Below are positions 27,694 to 38,937 of a DNA stretch of 64,000 nt, one piece after another; within the stretch, counting starts at the first letter, position 1; every line of letters begins with the position of its first letter. The stretch comes from Caulobacter sp. (lineage in GTDB: Bacteria > Pseudomonadota > Alphaproteobacteria > Caulobacterales > Caulobacteraceae): positions 1-64,000 of the forward strand of contig JAUXVF010000012.1 of NCBI GenBank assembly GCA_030680355.1. The letters are read 5' to 3'. Made by a program: the position numbers and the translations under genes. The notes under the pieces were generated by a model. The model was not told the DNA's origin. It made no database searches and saw nothing but the letters and a program-made list of their open reading frames with translations.

Positions 27694-28844
27694 GTCTGAA
27701 GCCGGCGGTCAGCATCCACCGCCGCATCGCCGAGGTCGGCCGTGAGGCCTGGGACGCCTGCGCCGGAAACGACAACCCCTTCGTGACCTTCGACTTCCTC
27801 GATGCGCTGGAAGAGTCCGGCTCGGTCAGCGATCGCACCGGCTGGGCGCCGCATCACCTGACCGCCCGCGACGAGGCCGGGCAGGTGGCCGCCGCCATGC
27901 CGCTCTATCTGAAGTCCCACAGTCAGGGGGAATACGTCTTCGACCATGCCTGGGCCGACGCCTACGAGCGGGCAGGGGGCCGGTACTATCCCAAGCTCCA
28001 GTGCGCCTCGCCGTTCTCGCCGGTGACGGGACCCAGGCTGCTGGTGCGGCCCGACATCGACCCCGACGAGGGCCGGCGGACGCTGCTGGGCGGAGCCCTG
28101 ACCCTGTGCGAGCGGCTGGGCGCCTCCAGCCTGCACGTCACCTTTCCCGATGAAGCCGACTGGAGTTTCCTGGGCGCCGCCGGCCTGCTGCAGCGCCAGG
28201 ACCAGCAGTATCACTGGTTCAACAAAGGCTACGCTGACTTCGACGGCTTCCTGGCGGCGCTGTCGTCGGGCCGCCGCAAGACGGTGAAACGCGAACGCCG
28301 GCTGGCCCAGGCGGCGGTTGACGAGATCGTCGCCCTGTCCGGCGCCGACCTGACCGAGGACCATTGGGACGCCTTCTACGGCTTCTATATGGACACCGGC
28401 GGCCGCAAATGGGGCCGGCCTTATCTGAGCCGGTCGTTCTTTTCGCAACTGGGCGAGCGGATGGCCGACCGGGTGTTGCTGATCATGGCCCGCCGCGACG
28501 GCCGCTGGATCGCCGGGGCCCTGAACCTGATCGGCGGCGACTGTCTGATCGGTCGCAACTGGGGCTGTCTCGAGGACGTGCCCTTCCTGCATTTCGAGCT
28601 CTGCTACTATCAGGCCATCGAGCACGCCATCCGGCTGGGCCTGGCCCGGGTCGAGGCCGGGGCCCAGGGCCAGCACAAGATCGCCCGCGGCTATCTGCCG
28701 GCCCCGGTCTACTCGGCCCACTGGATCGCCGACCCGGCCCTGCGTGAGCCGGTGCGCCGCTATCTCGACCAGGAGCGGACGGCTGTCCGCGAGGAAATGG
28801 ACTGGCTGGCCGAGGAATATTCGCCCTTCAAGGCCGACCGCTAG
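27690..28844 (+). CDS. FemAB-like / DUF482 acyltransferase-fold protein
   Basis: A 384-residue member of the FemAB-like (formerly DUF482, GNAT fold) family. Recognisable stretches are ACAGNDNPFVTFDFLDALEE, KSHSQGEYVFDHAWADAY, RRKTVKRERR, and the late GRNWGCLEDVPFLHFELCYY and GAQGQHKIARGYLP. Proteins of this family are often called peptidogalycan biosynthesis proteins, but experimental data are scarce. The GTG start overlaps the GDPD stop (GTGA). The stop shares a palindromic CTAG with the convergent DUF4287 gene. Confidence 0.88.
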   Translation: MSLKPAVSIHRRIAEVGREAWDACAGNDNPFVTFDFLDALEESGSVSDRTGWAPHHLTARDEAGQVAAAMPLYLKSHSQGEYVFDHAWADAYERAGGRYYPKLQCASPFSPVTGPRLLVRPDIDPDEGRRTLLGGALTLCERLGASSLHVTFPDEADWSFLGAAGLLQRQDQQYHWFNKGYADFDGFLAALSSGRRKTVKRERRLAQAAVDEIVALSGADLTEDHWDAFYGFYMDTGGRKWGRPYLSRSFFSQLGERMADRVLLIMARRDGRWIAGALNLIGGDCLIGRNWGCLEDVPFLHFELCYYQAIEHAIRLGLARVEAGAQGQHKIARGYLPAPVYSAHWIADPALREPVRRYLDQERTAVREEMDWLAEEYSPFKADR

Positions 28845-29434
28845 CTGCCTTCCCACGCCCGCCGCAGCAGGGCGGCCAGAGCGTCGTCGACATCCGCCGG
28901 CCCCTCCAGCGTCATCGCCGCCTTCAGCCGTTCCGACCAGCCCTCGTTTCGGGGCTCGACCAGCCGGCTATCGGCGTCCGGCCCCACGGCCAGACCCAGC
29001 CGCGCCTTGCCGCCCTTCAGCGGCCGGACGGCGGCGAACTGGAACTGGCGCGACCAGGCCGAATAGCCCTTTCGCTGGCCGACGACGAGGTCGGGGAAGG
29101 GGGCCACAACCGCCTCGATCGCTTCGAGAAGGACCAGACCGGCGGGGTCTTTCCACAGGGCGGCCCGCAGCGCATCCGGCTGGCTCCAGGCCGCGGCGGA
29201 GGGAAAGGCCTCGGCCAGCACCCGGGCGGCCCGATTGACGCCCAGACCGTGGTGCGCGCGCAGCCAGTCCGTCCGCTTGCGGGGCGTGGTCTCCGGGCAG
29301 GTGCGGGCGATCGCCGCCCATTCGGCCAGGGTCTTGTCCGTGTCGCGCTCGAGTCCGGCCTGGATCGAAGCGAACCAGGCCTTCTGGCGCGGGGTCAGAT
29401 GCTCCCGAGGTTGGACCGGTGTTTCGTCAGCCAT
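28841..29434 (-). CDS. DUF4287/DUF5655 family protein
   Basis: A 197-residue cytoplasmic protein. The N-terminal part (about 15-80: AWFASIQAGLERDTDKTLAE, then ...TDWLRAHHGLGVNRAARVL) fits DUF4287. The C-terminal half (about 100-190: FPDLVVGQRKGYSAWSRQFQ) fits DUF5655, a family related to transport-associated and YdhG-like folds. The start at 29434 (MADETPV) is preferred; a longer frame continues to 29494 without a better signal. It diverges from the HIT gene (58 nt between starts). Function unknown. Confidence 0.8.
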   Translation of the reverse strand: MADETPVQPREHLTPRQKAWFASIQAGLERDTDKTLAEWAAIARTCPETTPRKRTDWLRAHHGLGVNRAARVLAEAFPSAAAWSQPDALRAALWKDPAGLVLLEAIEAVVAPFPDLVVGQRKGYSAWSRQFQFAAVRPLKGGKARLGLAVGPDADSRLVEPRNEGWSERLKAAMTLEGPADVDDALAALLRRAWEGS

Positions 29435-29492
29435 GATTTTACCCTCCCCGCGGGGTTTGGTAGGACGAGAACCCAGACTGCGGAGAGTATCC

Positions 29493-29930
29493 ATGAGCCT
29501 CGACGGCGCCTACGACGACGACAACATCTTCGCCAAGATCATCCGCGGCGACATGCCGGCCGTGAAGGTCTGGGAAGACGATCAGGTCCTGGCCTTCATG
29601 GACGTGTTTCCCCAGGCGCGCGGCCATGTGCTGGTGGTCTCCAAGACCTCCAAGGCCCGCAACCTGCTCGACGCCGAGGCCAAGACCCTTGGCCGGTTGA
29701 TCGGTGCGGTGCAGAAGACCAGCCGCGCCATGAGCAAGGCCCTCAAGCCGGACGGCCTGGTGGTCACCCAGTTCAACGGCGCCCCGGCCGGCCAGACGGT
29801 GTTTCACCTGCATTTCCACATCATACCGCGCTGGGATGGCGTGCCGCTGGGCCGCCACGCCGAGGGCATGGCCGATGTCGATGATCTGAAGGGTCTGGCG
29901 GCGCAGATCGCCGCGGCATTGGAGGCCTGA
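29493..29930 (+). CDS. HIT family hydrolase (HinT-like)
   Basis: A 145-residue histidine-triad nucleotide hydrolase. It has NIFAKIIRGDMPAVKVWEDD, the strand VFPQARGHVLVVSK, and the catalytic HLHFHIIPRW (H-x-H-x-H). It hydrolyses AMP-lysine and similar phosphoramidates in vitro. The ATG at 29493 has GGAGAG 5 nt upstream. The next gene starts 1 nt after its stop, so the two are probably co-transcribed. Confidence 0.93.
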   Translation: MSLDGAYDDDNIFAKIIRGDMPAVKVWEDDQVLAFMDVFPQARGHVLVVSKTSKARNLLDAEAKTLGRLIGAVQKTSRAMSKALKPDGLVVTQFNGAPAGQTVFHLHFHIIPRWDGVPLGRHAEGMADVDDLKGLAAQIAAALEA

Positions 29931-29931
29931 G

Positions 29932-30387
29932 ATGGCCTTGCGCGCAGTCTGGGTCCTCGCGGCGGCTCTGACGGCTGTTCCGCTGGCGGCCAACGCGGCC
30001 GATTACCGGGTGGTCGGCGAGAGCGACAAGGCGCTCACGGTCGTCGAGGCGGCGATCAAGACCGACTCCGACGGCTATCGGGAGACGGTGTTCTACATGG
30101 TGTTCGCCGAGCCGGTCAGCGAGCCCGACCGGGTTCAGGTGCTCAGCGCACCGCTGCTGATCGATTGCGCCGGCAACCGGTACCGGATTGGTCGCACCAC
30201 CACCTTCCGGGCGGATCTGTCGCCGGTCAGCGCCTCCGAGCCGCACATGGCCTGGCGGGACGTGGTGGCCGGCTCGCCGTTCGCCGCGGCCGCCGATCTC
30301 GCCTGCCGCAAACAGACCCTGCCCAAGGCGGACAGCGACACCATGGCCGGGCTGGTCCAGGCCTGGCTTGGTCGCAAGGCGCCTTAG
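29932..30387 (+). CDS. Secreted protein of unknown function
   Basis: A 151-residue protein with a classical signal peptide (MALRAVWVLAAALTAVPLAA, cleavage ANA/AD). The mature part starts DYRVVGESDKALTVVEAA and has two cysteines (LIDCAGNRYRI and ADLACRKQTL) likely to form one disulphide. The pattern resembles the surface-adhesin-E-like small periplasmic proteins of Caulobacterales, but I cannot name a family confidently. It starts one nucleotide after the HIT stop. It converges with the aldo-keto reductase gene (5 nt). Confidence 0.8.
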   Translation: MALRAVWVLAAALTAVPLAANAADYRVVGESDKALTVVEAAIKTDSDGYRETVFYMVFAEPVSEPDRVQVLSAPLLIDCAGNRYRIGRTTTFRADLSPVSASEPHMAWRDVVAGSPFAAAADLACRKQTLPKADSDTMAGLVQAWLGRKAP

Positions 30388-30391
30388 AGCG

Positions 30392-31345
30392 TCAGGCGGC
30401 CGGCGCGCTCGCCGCCGCGACAATGGCCTCGGCCCTGGCGAACAGGGCCGGGTCGATGACCAGGTCCACAGCGGCGGCGTTGTCATCCAGCTGTCCGGGA
30501 CGGCTGGCCCCGACGATGGCCGAGGCGACATTGGGCTCGCGCAACACCCAGGCCAGAGCGAACTGGGCCAGGCTGCAGCCGGCCTCGGCCGCGACAGGCT
30601 TGAGCTGTTGCACCGCTTCCAGGATTTCGGGGCGCATCCAGCGCTCTATGGCGCTGCTCATGCTGTCGCTGGCGGCCCGGGAGTCTCCCGGCAGCGCCTG
30701 ACCGGGCAGGTATTTGCCGGTCAGCACGCCCTGGGCCAGGGGCGACCAGACGATCTGCGAAACATCGTGCGTCTTGCACAGCGGGATGACTTTCGCCTCG
30801 GGCCGGCGCCAGAGCAGGGAATATTGTGGTTGGCTGGAGACGAACCGCTCGACGCCGGGGATGGCGAAGGCCGCCGCGATCTGGTCGGGTGACCATTCGC
30901 TGAAGCCGATGTAGCGAACCTTCCCCGCCGCGACGATCTCGGTCAGGGCCTGCATGGTCTCTTCGAGCGGCGTGTCGGGGTCGTAGCGGTGGCACTGGTA
31001 GAGGTCGACATAGTCGGTGCGCAACCGCCGCAGCGAGTCGTCGATCTGTTTGAACACCTGGGCCCGCGACAGTCCCTTGTCGGTCTCGCTCATCGCCCCG
31101 AACAGTTTGGTGGCCAGGATGTAGCTGTCGCGCGGCCGGCCGGCGAGGGCTTCGCCCAGCACGGTCTCGGCGGCTCCGCGGCCATAGACATTGGCGGTGT
31201 CGAGGAAGGTGACGCCCAGATCGAAAGCCCGGTTCACACAGGCGATGGCGTTGTCCTTCTCGACCCCCACGCCATAGGTCAGCCACGAGCCCAGGGAGAT
31301 TTCCGAAACCATCAGGTCGCTGGCGCCGAGTTTGCGGTATTTCAT
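30392..31345 (-). CDS. Aldo/keto reductase (Kv-beta / YdhF-like subfamily)
   Basis: A 317-residue NADPH-dependent TIM-barrel oxidoreductase. Catalytic Asp/Tyr appear in FLDTANVYGRGAAE, Lys in ILATKLFG and His in YQCHRYDPDTP. The cofactor region VWSPLAQGVLTGKY and the C-terminal NVASAIVGASRPGQLDDN are typical of the Kv-beta-like class. The physiological substrate is unknown. A short EamA transporter gene lies 14 nt upstream on the same strand, so they may form an operon. Confidence 0.92.
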   Translation of the reverse strand: MKYRKLGASDLMVSEISLGSWLTYGVGVEKDNAIACVNRAFDLGVTFLDTANVYGRGAAETVLGEALAGRPRDSYILATKLFGAMSETDKGLSRAQVFKQIDDSLRRLRTDYVDLYQCHRYDPDTPLEETMQALTEIVAAGKVRYIGFSEWSPDQIAAAFAIPGVERFVSSQPQYSLLWRRPEAKVIPLCKTHDVSQIVWSPLAQGVLTGKYLPGQALPGDSRAASDSMSSAIERWMRPEILEAVQQLKPVAAEAGCSLAQFALAWVLREPNVASAIVGASRPGQLDDNAAAVDLVIDPALFARAEAIVAAASAPAA

Positions 31346-31359
31346 GGGTCTCTCCAGGG

Positions 31360-31797
31360 TCAGCGTTTGGCGGCCACCAGGATGGCGCCGACGGCGATCA
31401 ATCCCACGCCCAGCCAGTTTTTCGCGGTCAGGCGTTCGCCGAGGAACAGGGCGGCGAAAATCGCCACCAGAACGATGCTCAGCTTGTCAATCGGGGCCAC
31501 CTGCGAGGCCGGCCCAAGCTTGAGGGCCCGATAGTAGCACAGCCAGGAGGCGCCGGTGGCCACGCCCGACAGGGTCAGGAAGATCCAGCTCTTCGTCGCC
31601 ACCGACGCCAGCGGCTGCCAGGCGCCCGTGCCGGCCACGATCGCGGCGGTCACGGCCAGGATCACCGCGGTGCGGATCAGCGTCGCGAAATCAGGATTGA
31701 GGCTCTCGACCCCGACCTTGCCGAAAATCGCCGTCAGGGCCGCGAAGGCCGCGGCCAGCAGCGCCCAAGCCTGCCAGGGGAGGAGTGCGGTGCTCAT
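31360..31797 (-). CDS. Half-size EamA-family transporter
   Basis: A 145-residue protein with five hydrophobic segments (for example AWALLAAAFAALTAIFG and LSIVLVAIFAALFLGERL), matching one EamA repeat. Full-size EamA proteins have two repeats (about 290 residues), so this is a single-repeat form, which probably works as a dimer. The ending GERLTAKNWLGVGLIAVGAI is the normal EamA C-terminus, so the gene looks intact rather than truncated. The substrate cannot be read. Confidence 0.88.
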   Translation of the reverse strand: MSTALLPWQAWALLAAAFAALTAIFGKVGVESLNPDFATLIRTAVILAVTAAIVAGTGAWQPLASVATKSWIFLTLSGVATGASWLCYYRALKLGPASQVAPIDKLSIVLVAIFAALFLGERLTAKNWLGVGLIAVGAILVAAKR

Positions 31798-31854
31798 GGG
31801 CCAGCATCGGCGGGAAGCGCCCCGCCGTGCAAGCCCGATCTCCCGATCGGATGA

Positions 31855-33933
31855 TCAGGCGGCTCTGGCCAGATGCTCGGTGGTCTTCTTCTGCAGCTCT
31901 TCGATCCGGATGGGTTTGGTGATGTGATCGCTCATTCCGGCGGCGAAGCAGCGGTCGATGTCTTCGGGCATGGCGGCCGCAGTCATGGCGATCACGGGGA
32001 TGCGGCTGGCCGGGCCGTCGAGGGCGCGAATCGCGCGGCAGGCCGTCAGCCCGTCCATGACCGGCATATGGATATCCATCAGCACCAGATCGAAATCGCC
32101 GGCCTTGATCGCTTCGAGGGCCAGGGCGCCATTGTCCGCCGTGGTCACCTCGAACCCGGCGGCGCCGAGCATCAACTGGGCGACCTGGCGGTTGATGGCG
32201 TGGTCATCGACGACCAGCACCCGTGCGGCGAGGCGGTCGGCCGCGGTCCTGGACCTGTCCCGCTTGACCGGCGCCATCGCCGCGCGCGGCATCGACAGGG
32301 AAAACCAGAACTTCGATCCCTTGCCTTCCTGGCTGTCGACGCCGATCTGACCACCCATCCGCTGAATCAGGGACTGGGAAATGGCCAGGCCCAGGCCCGC
32401 GCCGGCGAAGCTGCGGCGGTCGGAGACGTCGACCTGCGAGAAGGGGGTGAACAGCAGGTCCAGCTTGTCGGCGGCGATGCCGATGCCGGTGTCCTGCACC
32501 GTGACGAGGATGTCGTCGGCGCCGGGCTCGGCGGACGCCCTGACTTCCGCGGTGACCGTTATGCTGCCCTGGTCGGTGAATTTGGCGGCGTTGCCCAGAA
32601 GATTGAGCAGAACCTGGGTCAATCGCCGCTCGTCGCCGCGATGTAGAGCGCCGGCCGGGATATCGGCCTGGACGCGGAGCTCGATCTGACGCTCCAGCAG
32701 CATGGGTCGCACCATCTCGCCGGCGCGATTGATGGCCTCGGCCATGCTGAACGGTGCCTCGACGACCTGCAGTTGGCCAGACTCGGTCCGGGAGTAGTCG
32801 AGAACATCGCTGATCAGAGCCAGCAGCACCGCGCTGGAACTGCTGATCGTGCGAATTTGCTCGTACGCCTCCTTGGGGAGATCGCTGCGCGCGCTGAGCA
32901 GCTGCGCATAGCCGGTGATGCCGTTCAACGGCGTCCGCATCTCGTGACTCATGACAGCCAGGAACCGACCCTTGGCGCCGGCGGCCTGTTCGGCGGCCTG
33001 GCGTGATCGGCGTGCGGTCGCCAGGGCCCGCGTCAGGCCTTCCTGGGCCCGGTTGCGTTGAGTGAACACGCCGATCAGCATCAGGCCGGAAACCTGCAGC
33101 GACGCGAGATAGAGTTGCAGCCAGAGGATCCGCTGCGACATGTCGGGTGCGCCGGCCGCAATCACGCCCTTGCCGAGCACCGTCGCGGCGGCGGCCACGA
33201 AGGAAAAGACCAGAATGCCCAGCAGGGCTACGGGCGGGCTGACGCGGATGATCAGCAACAGGCCGATCGGGAAAAACAGGTAGAGGATCGGCATCGGCGC
33301 GAGCAGGAAGATGGCGACGCCGCCCACAGCGGCGAACACCAGCCAGCCCAGGCGTTCAAGTCGTCCCGCAGAAGCGTTGCTGTCGAACCGGCTGGCGCGG
33401 GCGAGCAGCAGGGTCGCGCTGGCGCCGATCATCATGCCGAGGAGGTCGCCGCCGACCCAGGCGACCCAGAGCGCCGGCAGGTGATTGCCAAACGCAGCAG
33501 CTGACACTGTCGCGCCAAGGGTGGCGACGGCCACGGTCATCGGAAGAATGGCGAAGATCGCCACACGGCCGAGCCGCTTCAGATGGGTCATGTCCAGGGC
33601 GGCCCCGCCAACCCGACGTATGAGGATGGCGGCGCCCACGGACTCGGTGAGATCACAGCTGGCGATCAACAGGGCCTGGAGGGGCGGGCTGCCGGTGACA
33701 AACGCCGCCGAAAAGTCGATGGCCGTGCAAAGTCCGGCCAGAACCAGGGCCGGCGTCCGCGGCAATAGCAGCAGCGAGGCGGCGAGCAGCCCGTTGTTGA
33801 TCCACAGCACCGCCAGACCGCCCGAGCCGGTCGTCATCGCATAGGCGAGCGTCGCGAAGGCGGCGTAGGCGGTGAACAGGGCCAGCGGCAACAGGGGATG
33901 CCGTGGCGTTTGGGCCGGGCGAAACAGGATCAT
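31855..33933 (-). CDS. Hybrid sensor histidine kinase with MASE1 sensor and receiver
   Basis: A 692-residue membrane kinase. Residues about 10-290 hold eight or so membrane helices of the MASE1 type (LAVLWINNGLLAASLLLLP, LWVAWVGGDLLGMMIG). The HisKA domain follows, with phosphoryl His in SHEMRTPLNG (about 330), then the HATPase domain (NLLGNAAKFTD, TGIGI, GAGLGLAIS) and a C-terminal receiver (VLVVDDHAINRQ; phospho-Asp in LVLMDIHMPVMDG; IAMTAAAM; KP). The signal is unknown. It stands alone, with no linked response regulator, so output goes through its own receiver or a phosphotransferase elsewhere. Confidence 0.92.
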   Translation of the reverse strand: MILFRPAQTPRHPLLPLALFTAYAAFATLAYAMTTGSGGLAVLWINNGLLAASLLLLPRTPALVLAGLCTAIDFSAAFVTGSPPLQALLIASCDLTESVGAAILIRRVGGAALDMTHLKRLGRVAIFAILPMTVAVATLGATVSAAAFGNHLPALWVAWVGGDLLGMMIGASATLLLARASRFDSNASAGRLERLGWLVFAAVGGVAIFLLAPMPILYLFFPIGLLLIIRVSPPVALLGILVFSFVAAAATVLGKGVIAAGAPDMSQRILWLQLYLASLQVSGLMLIGVFTQRNRAQEGLTRALATARRSRQAAEQAAGAKGRFLAVMSHEMRTPLNGITGYAQLLSARSDLPKEAYEQIRTISSSSAVLLALISDVLDYSRTESGQLQVVEAPFSMAEAINRAGEMVRPMLLERQIELRVQADIPAGALHRGDERRLTQVLLNLLGNAAKFTDQGSITVTAEVRASAEPGADDILVTVQDTGIGIAADKLDLLFTPFSQVDVSDRRSFAGAGLGLAISQSLIQRMGGQIGVDSQEGKGSKFWFSLSMPRAAMAPVKRDRSRTAADRLAARVLVVDDHAINRQVAQLMLGAAGFEVTTADNGALALEAIKAGDFDLVLMDIHMPVMDGLTACRAIRALDGPASRIPVIAMTAAAMPEDIDRCFAAGMSDHITKPIRIEELQKKTTEHLARAA

Positions 33934-34028
33934 GTGACGCTATTCGAAACCGGCCAGAAGGCGGCCTGATCCGTAGTGTCCGCGACGCCTGCTCCTATTT
34001 GATTAACCGCAGAAGGTTTGGGCTCCGC

Positions 34029-36344
<2,316 letters not shown>

Positions 36345-36354
36345 TACCGACTCC

Positions 36355-36684
36355 TCAATCCTTTTCCATGGTGCACTGCAGCGGATGCTGATGGCGGCGG
36401 GCTGAATCGATCACCTGGGCGACCTTGGTTTCGGCGACTTCGTACGTAAACACGCCACACACCCCGACGCCATTCTGGTGAACGTGAAGCATGATGCGGG
36501 TCGCATCTTCGCGCGATTTGTTGAAAAAGCGCTCAATGACGTAAACGACGAATTCCATCGGCGTGTAGTCGTCATTGAGGATCAGCACGCGATAGAGCGA
36601 CGGCTTGGCGGTCTTCGGCTTCGTCTGGGTGACGACCGCCGATCCCACGCCGTTCGATCCAGCGCCTGATTTCTTCTCCGCCAT
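36355..36684 (-). CDS. clpS: ClpS adaptor (N-degron recognition)
   Basis: A 109-residue adaptor that hands N-end-rule substrates to ClpA. The conserved core is [19 protein letters not shown], then [35 protein letters not shown] and C-terminal [10 protein letters not shown], with the pocket residues N, D, D, T, P, M and H in place. The first 25 residues are a polar extension. It precedes clpA by 10 nt. The start at 36684 has only a weak ribosome binding site; a shorter start is possible but not conserved-looking. Confidence 0.94.
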   Translation of the reverse strand: MAEKKSGAGSNGVGSAVVTQTKPKTAKPSLYRVLILNDDYTPMEFVVYVIERFFNKSREDATRIMLHVHQNGVGVCGVFTYEVAETKVAQVIDSARRHQHPLQCTMEKD

Positions 36685-36732
36685 AGATCATCCATCCACG
36701 GCAAGCCGGGGGACGGCTCGCCTCATCCCCAA

Positions 36733-36764
36733 TTAGATATGGAATCAATGGCGCTTTGAAAGGC
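36733..36764 (-). promoter_or_regulatory. Possible heat-shock (sigma-32) promoter upstream of clpS
   Basis: On the minus strand CTTTCAA, then 13 nt, then CCATATCT, resembling the sigma-32 pattern CTTGAAA / CCCATnT at allowed spacing. It is about 50-80 nt before the clpS ATG. The -35 half has one clear mismatch. The rest of the 278-nt gap to dinB holds nothing I can name. Confidence 0.3.
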
Positions 36765-36962
36765 CTGACGAGCCTCAGCGTGTCGGTTTGGCGTGGTCGT
36801 GATCGGAAATCGCCTGTCCGGCGCGGCCTCGGAGCCGGTTTCACACGGCTTCATTCGGGGAAACCATGGCCGCTCGCGGGTCGCCGCCGCCCGACCGGCG
36901 GCTGAGTCGGGGCGGCAGGCGCGAGCCGGGCGCGGGCCCTGGAGAGGGCGGGGTGCGGTCGA

Positions 36963-38228
36963 TCAATCCCGCTCTTCGCGACCCAGCGCCCGGCCGGTGA
37001 CCACGGCGCCCTTGCCAAATCGGGCCCGCAGGGCGTCGACGGCGGTTTCGCTCTTCAGGCTGCGCTGCTCGGCGTCGGCGAAGAAGTCGCCCTCCGCCGT
37101 CGCGGCGTCGACGAAGTCCGACAGGCCGGCCCCGATCAGCCGGTAGGCGCGACCGGCCGGCTCCGCCGCCAGCAGCTCCCGGGCGACGCTGAACAGGGTC
37201 CGGGCGGTCTGGGTCGGCATCGGCAGGGTGCGGCGGCGGGTGATGATGCGAAAGTCCGGCGTGCGCAGCTTCAGGGTGGCCACCCGCCCGGTCAGCCCTC
37301 CGGCGCGCAGCTGGCGGGCGACCTTCTCGCACAACGGCCACAGCTGATCCTCGAGTTCAGCCGTCGTCGACAGGTCGTCAAAAAAGGTGGTCTCGGCGCT
37401 GATCGTCTTGCGGCCCTGATCGGGATTGACCGCCCGGCTGTCCAGGCCGTGAGCCAGCCGGTGCAGGTGCAGGCCCTGGGCTCCGAAGCGGTCGGCCAGG
37501 TCGCGCAGGTCGGCGGCGGCGATATCGCCGACCGTGCGCAGACCGGCCTTGTCCAGCGACGCTGCCAGCACCGGCCCGACGCCGGGCAGGATACGCGCCG
37601 GCCTGGGCGCCAGCAGGGCCTGGGCCTCGTCCGCCCCGATCAGGGAAAACCCGCGCGGCTTGTCGAGTTCCGAGGCGATTTTGGCCAGGAATTTGTTGGC
37701 CGCCAGGCCGATGGAGACGGTCAGGCCGATCTCGGCCTCGATCTCCGCCTGCAGCCGGGCCAGCATCACCGCCGGCGGCGCGCCGTGCAGACGGGTGGTG
37801 CCCGACAGATCGATCCAGGCCTCGTCCAGTGACAGCGGCTGAACCAGCGGCGTCAGGTCCCGCACCCTGGCGAAGATGCGTTTGCTTTCGGCGCGGTATT
37901 TGGCGAATTCCGGCGGCAGGATGACCGCCTGGGGACAGAGCTGGCGGGCCTTGAACATCGGCATGGCCGACCGCACGCCGCTCATCCGGGCGATATAACA
38001 GCAGGTGGTGACCACGCCGCGCTTGCCGCCGCCGACGATCAGGGGAACGTCGCGCAGTTCTGGCCGGTCGCGTTTCTCCACCGAGGCGTAGAAGGCGTCG
38101 CAGTCCAGATGCGCCATCGACAGGGTGGCCAGCGCCTCATGGAACAGCATCCGCGGAGAGCCACAGGCCGGGCATCGCCGACAGGCCTGCTCTCCCGTCC
38201 AGAAACAGTCGCGGCAAAGGGCCTTCAT
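36963..38228 (-). CDS. dinB: DNA polymerase IV with N-terminal zinc-finger-like extension
   Basis: Error-prone Y-family lesion bypass polymerase, 421 residues. An N-terminal Cys cluster (CRDCFWTGEQACRRCPACG, four or five Cys) precedes the catalytic core (AHLDCDAFYASVEKRDRPEL, the YxxC-type CCYIARMSGVRSAMP, LSLDEAWIDLSG) and little-finger domain (ISAETTFFDDLS). The catalytic Asp and Glu residues are intact. The Cys extension is seen in some alphaproteobacterial DinB proteins. The start at 38228 (MKALCRDCF) is preferred; the frame runs upstream only as Arg-rich codons. No LexA box was recognised. Confidence 0.93.
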   Translation of the reverse strand: MKALCRDCFWTGEQACRRCPACGSPRMLFHEALATLSMAHLDCDAFYASVEKRDRPELRDVPLIVGGGKRGVVTTCCYIARMSGVRSAMPMFKARQLCPQAVILPPEFAKYRAESKRIFARVRDLTPLVQPLSLDEAWIDLSGTTRLHGAPPAVMLARLQAEIEAEIGLTVSIGLAANKFLAKIASELDKPRGFSLIGADEAQALLAPRPARILPGVGPVLAASLDKAGLRTVGDIAAADLRDLADRFGAQGLHLHRLAHGLDSRAVNPDQGRKTISAETTFFDDLSTTAELEDQLWPLCEKVARQLRAGGLTGRVATLKLRTPDFRIITRRRTLPMPTQTARTLFSVARELLAAEPAGRAYRLIGAGLSDFVDAATAEGDFFADAEQRSLKSETAVDALRARFGKGAVVTGRALGREERD

Positions 38229-38262
38229 GGCGCGCTTATATACTCCGGGCTGACGCGGGGCG

Positions 38263-38907
38263 TCAGACTGACCCGACCAGTGTCCCCAGCGCCGGCCCAA
38301 GCGTCGCCCAGTCCTCATGCAGGTCGTGGCGGTCCGGCGCCGTCGGCGCGAAGGGGCGCAGCCGATGGTCGGCGATGATCTGGAAACGGGCGACGCCCGG
38401 CGCGGTCTCGGCGGAGGACTCGAGATTGGGCAGCAGGTCGTCGATGAAGGCCGAGGCGCCAGTCGTCCGCGCCGCCATCGCGGCGATGGTCGGCCCCTTG
38501 AGTCCCGAGTTCAGGATCATCGGGTAGTCAAAACCATGCCGGGACAGCCAGCCGGTGCGTGATTCGAGGGCGTGGGCGGGGGCGTTGGTCAGAATCACCA
38601 CCCCGGCCCCGGTCGACAGACTGGCCAGGGCGTCGGCCGCGCCGATCACCGGCTCGAGATCGTCAGCGCCGTCCTGGAAAAAGGAATCGAAGAGGGCCTT
38701 GCCGGTCTCGAAATCCAGATGTTCGGTTTCGCCTGGACGGTACAGGTTCTGGAACAGGGCGAACCGGTCGATGCGCATCTCGAACCCGCGCCGGGCGATG
38801 TAGCGCTCGAATCCGGCCATGAAATGGGCGAGCACTTCATCCACGTCCACGATCAGCAGAGGGGCTGTTGGACGGATGATCAGGTCTTCTGGGGTGACAG
38901 GCTGCAA
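38263..38907 (-). CDS. HAD-superfamily hydrolase-like protein
   Basis: A 214-residue HAD-fold protein. Motif I LIVDVDEVLAHF (DxD nucleophile region), motif II VVILTNAP (Thr), the conserved Lys in NSGLKGP and motif IV FIDDLLPN (Asp pair) are all present. This fits a small phosphatase or nucleotidase-like enzyme of unknown substrate. It diverges from divK, with a CtrA-type box in the gap, and its stop lies 35 nt from the dinB start on the same strand. Confidence 0.85.
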   Translation of the reverse strand: MQPVTPEDLIIRPTAPLLIVDVDEVLAHFMAGFERYIARRGFEMRIDRFALFQNLYRPGETEHLDFETGKALFDSFFQDGADDLEPVIGAADALASLSTGAGVVILTNAPAHALESRTGWLSRHGFDYPMILNSGLKGPTIAAMAARTTGASAFIDDLLPNLESSAETAPGVARFQIIADHRLRPFAPTAPDRHDLHEDWATLGPALGTLVGSV

Positions 38908-38922
38908 GGTCGGCTCGCGAGG

Positions 38923-38937
38923 TTAGCTCGGGTTTAA
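38923..38937 (+). promoter_or_regulatory. CtrA-type box upstream of divK
   Basis: TTAG-N7-TTAA, one mismatch from the CtrA consensus TTAA-N7-TTAA. It lies 90 nt before the divK ATG and 16 nt before the start of the divergent HAD gene. In Caulobacter divK transcription is known to be CtrA-activated, so the site is expected and credible. Confidence 0.6.

Noticed and set aside
31360-31797. Truncated EamA pseudogene
   Set aside because: N- and C-termini both look intact and single-repeat EamA proteins exist, so no evidence of truncation.
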